A stretch of 15,671 nucleotides of DNA from an uncultured Eubacteriales bacterium (GTDB lineage: Bacteria; Bacillota; Clostridia; Oscillospirales; CAG-272), in NCBI GenBank assembly GCA_900545935.1, contig URAP01000038.1:1-15671 (forward strand), given 5' to 3'. Numbering within the stretch: position 1 is the stretch's first letter; each line of letters begins with the position of its first letter. The notes beneath the pieces were generated by a model. The model was not told where the DNA came from and searched no databases. It saw only the letters and a program-made list of their open reading frames with translations. A program made the position numbers and the translations under genes. Positions 14,301 to 15,671 of this stretch are shown in pieces.

Positions 14301-15671
14301 TGGACTGCTTTATATCGCCTACCATGAAGCGATTGCCGTGCGCGAGCGCTGAAAATATCGCATCCTGCACCGGGTTGATGTCCTGATACTCGTCTATGTA
14401 AATCTCGTCATAATCCGACGCTATTCGCTCTGCGAGCGCGGTGGGATTGCCGTCATGCGTGAGCAGATCGAGCGTTAGATTTTCAGCGTCGGCGTAGTCG
14501 ATAATGCCTCGCCTGCGTTTCTCGGCGGAGAATTCTTCTCCGAAATCGGATATCACATCATAGAGCGCACGCATGATATGCGCCGATTCGCTCATGGATG
14601 CGGATATCGCGGCGGGTGATGGCGCAAGCAGGGCACCGAGCTCCTTTCGATAGTCGGAAAATCCCGCACGGATGCTCTGCACGCGTCCGAGGTCGGGCGA
14701 GGAAGTACTGTTTCTGCCTATTCTGACAGGGGTGTATGCGGCGAAAAGCTCGGCAGTCTCGGCATAGCCGGTCTGTGCTGCGATACGCAGCCCGTCCATC
14801 AGCTCGAGATCGGCAGTGAGCGAGCTCTCGAATTTTTTTGTCATATCCTCGTCGGCGCGGACAAGTGAAAGTGCGTGCTCGTATTCTGCGCGGTAATAAT
14901 CGAGCGAGGAGAGTATGCGGCGGCGGTCCGCTTCGCCCCACGGGGTGGAAAAATAGTCCTCACGGCAGGCGTGCTCCAACCGCTCGGCGGAGCTGAGAAA
15001 TATCCGCTCGTGTCCGATGAACTTCTGAACCTTATTGTAAAAGCCGTAAAGCCGCGCGGCGAGACCGTCGTCCCGATCGCTGACAAGCAGGTCGCACAGC
15101 CGCAGAAAATCATCCTGCGCGGTATCGGTGTCATCTGCCGAAGCGTCGATGATCGTACGGTCGGGCGCAGGTGCTGCCATCCCGTCCGAGCCTGATGCAT
15201 CGGCAGCGTTTTCTGCCGATGTATTTGCCGTATCTGTCGATACGCGGTCGGTCAATGAGCTCTCGCTCTGCGAGCCGATGTCATTTCGCGGAGGTTTTTG
15301 CGCGCTCTCGTAGCGGCGGTCGATAACACGGTCCATGACGGAGAGGGCGAGCGGTACTATCTCGCTGTCGTCCGCGATGCGCACTCCCGGACCTACGCCG
15401 AGCGCGGAAAAATTCTCCTTTATAACGCGGTAGCAGAAGCTGTCTATGGTGCAGATAACCGCAGTCGGCAGCTTTTTCTTCTGCCGCGCGAGCGCACGAT
15501 TAGAGGGATCTGCCTCGCATGCGCGGGTAATGACCTTGGCTATCTTTTCTCTCAGCTCGGTTGCAGCCGCCTTAGTGAAGGTCACTATCAGCATGCGTGA
15601 TATATCGGCGGGATCCTCCGGGTCGCAGAGTCGTCGAATCAGTCGCTCGGTGAGAACGGCGGTCTTACCCG
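11392..15671 (-). CDS. addA: ATP-dependent helicase/nuclease subunit A, AddA (5' end outside window)
   Basis: AddA is the UvrD-like 3'-5' helicase and nuclease subunit of AddAB, which processes double-strand breaks and feeds RecA in Bacillota. The frame stays open to the window edge: upstream of the first internal Met (15594) it reads GKTAVLTERLIRRL, so the edge cuts inside Walker A and about 35 residues are missing. 1425 residues are visible, already longer than the roughly 1230 usual. Motifs in gene order: Ia IVTFTKAAATEL (from 15591), II IYIDEYQD (14380-14403), III GDIKQSIYRFRGAEPD (about 14270-14320), IV NNFRCDRS (about 14165-14190), V MTMHKSKGLEFP (about 13088-13122), VI LYVALTRARERLYVTAA (about 12838-12888). 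The C-terminal RecB-type nuclease has D at 11659-11661 (QGIID) and DYKT (11608-11619), so it looks active. Four low-complexity inserts (about 15112-15309, 13830-14002, 12390-12570, 12030-12225) sit between these blocks. addB would be expected upstream, beyond the edge. Confidence 0.95.
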   Translation of the reverse strand, partial: GKTAVLTERLIRRLCDPEDPADISRMLIVTFTKAAATELREKIAKVITRACEADPSNRALARQKKKLPTAVICTIDSFCYRVIKENFSALGVGPGVRIADDSEIVPLALSVMDRVIDRRYESAQKPPRNDIGSQSESSLTDRVSTDTANTSAENAADASGSDGMAAPAPDRTIIDASADDTDTAQDDFLRLCDLLVSDRDDGLAARLYGFYNKVQKFIGHERIFLSSAERLEHACREDYFSTPWGEADRRRILSSLDYYRAEYEHALSLVRADEDMTKKFESSLTADLELMDGLRIAAQTGYAETAELFAAYTPVRIGRNSTSSPDLGRVQSIRAGFSDYRKELGALLAPSPAAISASMSESAHIMRALYDVISDFGEEFSAEKRRRGIIDYADAENLTLDLLTHDGNPTALAERIASDYDEIYIDEYQDINPVQDAIFSALAHGNRFMVGDIKQSIYRFRGAEPDIFSDYRSRFAKLSHPEDAGEDGRTVFLSNNFRCDRSVTGFVNDVFRRIMTPLCGSALSYTEDDELVCSKVEEKRTRPEARTRIVLIAPEPTFDADDGSEDAAQGADVSSVSAGDVKDSISDKSGSSAGRDNNSIDETSAPEVSAADAEAEYVAAESARLIRSGMYSPSDIRILMRTSSGKESFVRAFRRHGVPLAAERAVPFFSRPHILLALALLRTIDNPRRSIPLTSVLLSPIGGFSPEELTRIRRGIIPGEEAENARMRPTGSMYASLCAYAEKTDDAKVSSFLSRLDALRSLAPSTPSDRLIWQLFSDTPLLSCGNPADGFSHEVMRRDLMRLYEYARQREAGGFKGLSQLLRSIDELCKTDDGFTFDDGDGDENAVRIMTMHKSKGLEFPVCFVCGCARAIDAMGRLDTNDILLIDKQLGAVTRLKDKSGFVRYTTPMFDSAADKSSTEMYDEELRILYVALTRARERLYVTAATKEPERLLKAAREEARYPSEYTHFDCASYMKWMLSAMLPIGAPAEDEPDYNEVLASGSSALLAESESAAAELLSYREEHGVPIIARSQLTDGMLTSAAAAQTADSAPNDSALSDNAAEDARTVSSETDISRSCNDTVSAAGDGVIYTSEIFTQPNEAELHRRIFFSYPRAFAARLPAKLSVTSLHPGMLDEDTPLSPEQANRYYLGIPEPCRSPESDKLSGSDEPPESNELPQPDEPPESENTLQTVADTATAAQTDTARSAAVQPAWNSAMHRPAFMLSEKEKASSADIGTAVHVFLQFCDWNNVLENGIEAELARLTERGFITSDTAELVDRKKAARFFASPLFEDARNSLRVWRELRFNILLPASDYTESAERRKLLSDEQLLIQGIIDCMYISADGRLRLLDYKTDRVPRDTDKAAAMLAERYGEQMRTYMRAAEQITRMPLDRCVIFALSSGREIVLREDGRDTPLASPPQVPVN
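12116..12196. repeat. 18-bp tandem repeat inside addA
   Basis: Four complete 18-bp units lie at 12116-12133, 12134-12151, 12152-12169 and 12170-12187, with a half unit after them. Units 1 and 3 are identical (GATTCGGGCGGCTCATCC on the plus strand); units 2 and 4 diverge by several substitutions. On the coding strand each unit encodes six residues: SDKLSG, SDEPPE, SNELPQ, PDEPPE. The unit length keeps the frame, and the repeats fall in the linker between the helicase and nuclease parts of AddA. Confidence 0.85.

Noticed and set aside
15592..15594. Internal ATG as the start of AddA
   Set aside because: The frame continues upstream with GKTAVLTERL, the end of Walker A, so the true start is beyond the window.
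1..15671. CRISPR array, tRNA or rRNA genes, insertion sequence, phage or defence system
   Set aside because: No regularly spaced identical repeats, no cloverleaf or rRNA-like stretch, and no transposase, integrase, nuclease-toxin or similar protein was seen; the window is core chromosome.

Overview
The window looks like chromosomal DNA from a Gram-positive, anaerobic member of the Clostridia, most likely a gut lineage near the Oscillospirales/Ruminococcaceae. The evidence is indirect: an AddA-type recombination nuclease, the rlmN-PP2C-PASTA kinase order known from Bacillota, an FtsEX operon followed by coiled-coil M23 hydrolases, a clostridial-type Re-citrate-synthase-like acyltransferase, strong AGGAGG-type ribosome binding sites, and coding DNA that is moderately GC-rich by eye with frequent ATA isoleucine codons. 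No genus can be named from the sequence alone.

Layout. 1-269 is a repeat- and hairpin-rich non-coding stretch. 270-5016 (+) is a cell-wall/division operon: ftsE, ftsX (8-nt overlap) and two tandem paralogous secreted hydrolases, each with a signal peptide, long coiled coil and catalytically complete M23/LytM domain. It ends at a strong bidirectional terminator (about 5114-5162). 5292-6722 (-) is a LeuA/HMGL-family acyl-CoA condensing enzyme, best matched to Re-citrate synthase-like proteins, transcribed towards the same terminator. 6723-7084 is a divergent intergenic region with back-to-back promoters and a long structured leader for the next operon. 7085-11154 (+) is rlmN, a PP2C phosphatase and a PknB/PrkC-type PASTA kinase, tightly packed. 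A second, very strong bidirectional terminator (11219-11275) separates it from a convergent addA (-), which runs off the right edge just inside its Walker A motif.

How the genes work together. FtsE/FtsX form a membrane ATPase that gates septal peptidoglycan hydrolases; the two downstream proteins are the obvious clients. The PASTA kinase senses cell-wall fragments or lipid II and is opposed by its phosphatase, so two of the three main blocks concern growth and division control, although nothing in the sequence directly links them. RlmN modifies 23S rRNA and tRNA, AddA repairs double-strand breaks, and the acyltransferase belongs to central carbon or amino-acid metabolism.

The most unusual signal is not a new gene. 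Several conserved proteins carry large Ser/Thr/Asp/Glu-rich insertions that their families normally lack: about 145 residues in the extracellular domain of FtsX, about 113 residues inside the PP2C fold, a 58-residue tail on RlmN, and four inserts in AddA, one of them built from an 18-bp tandem repeat. I found no CRISPR array, tRNA, rRNA, transposase, integrase or recognisable defence system.
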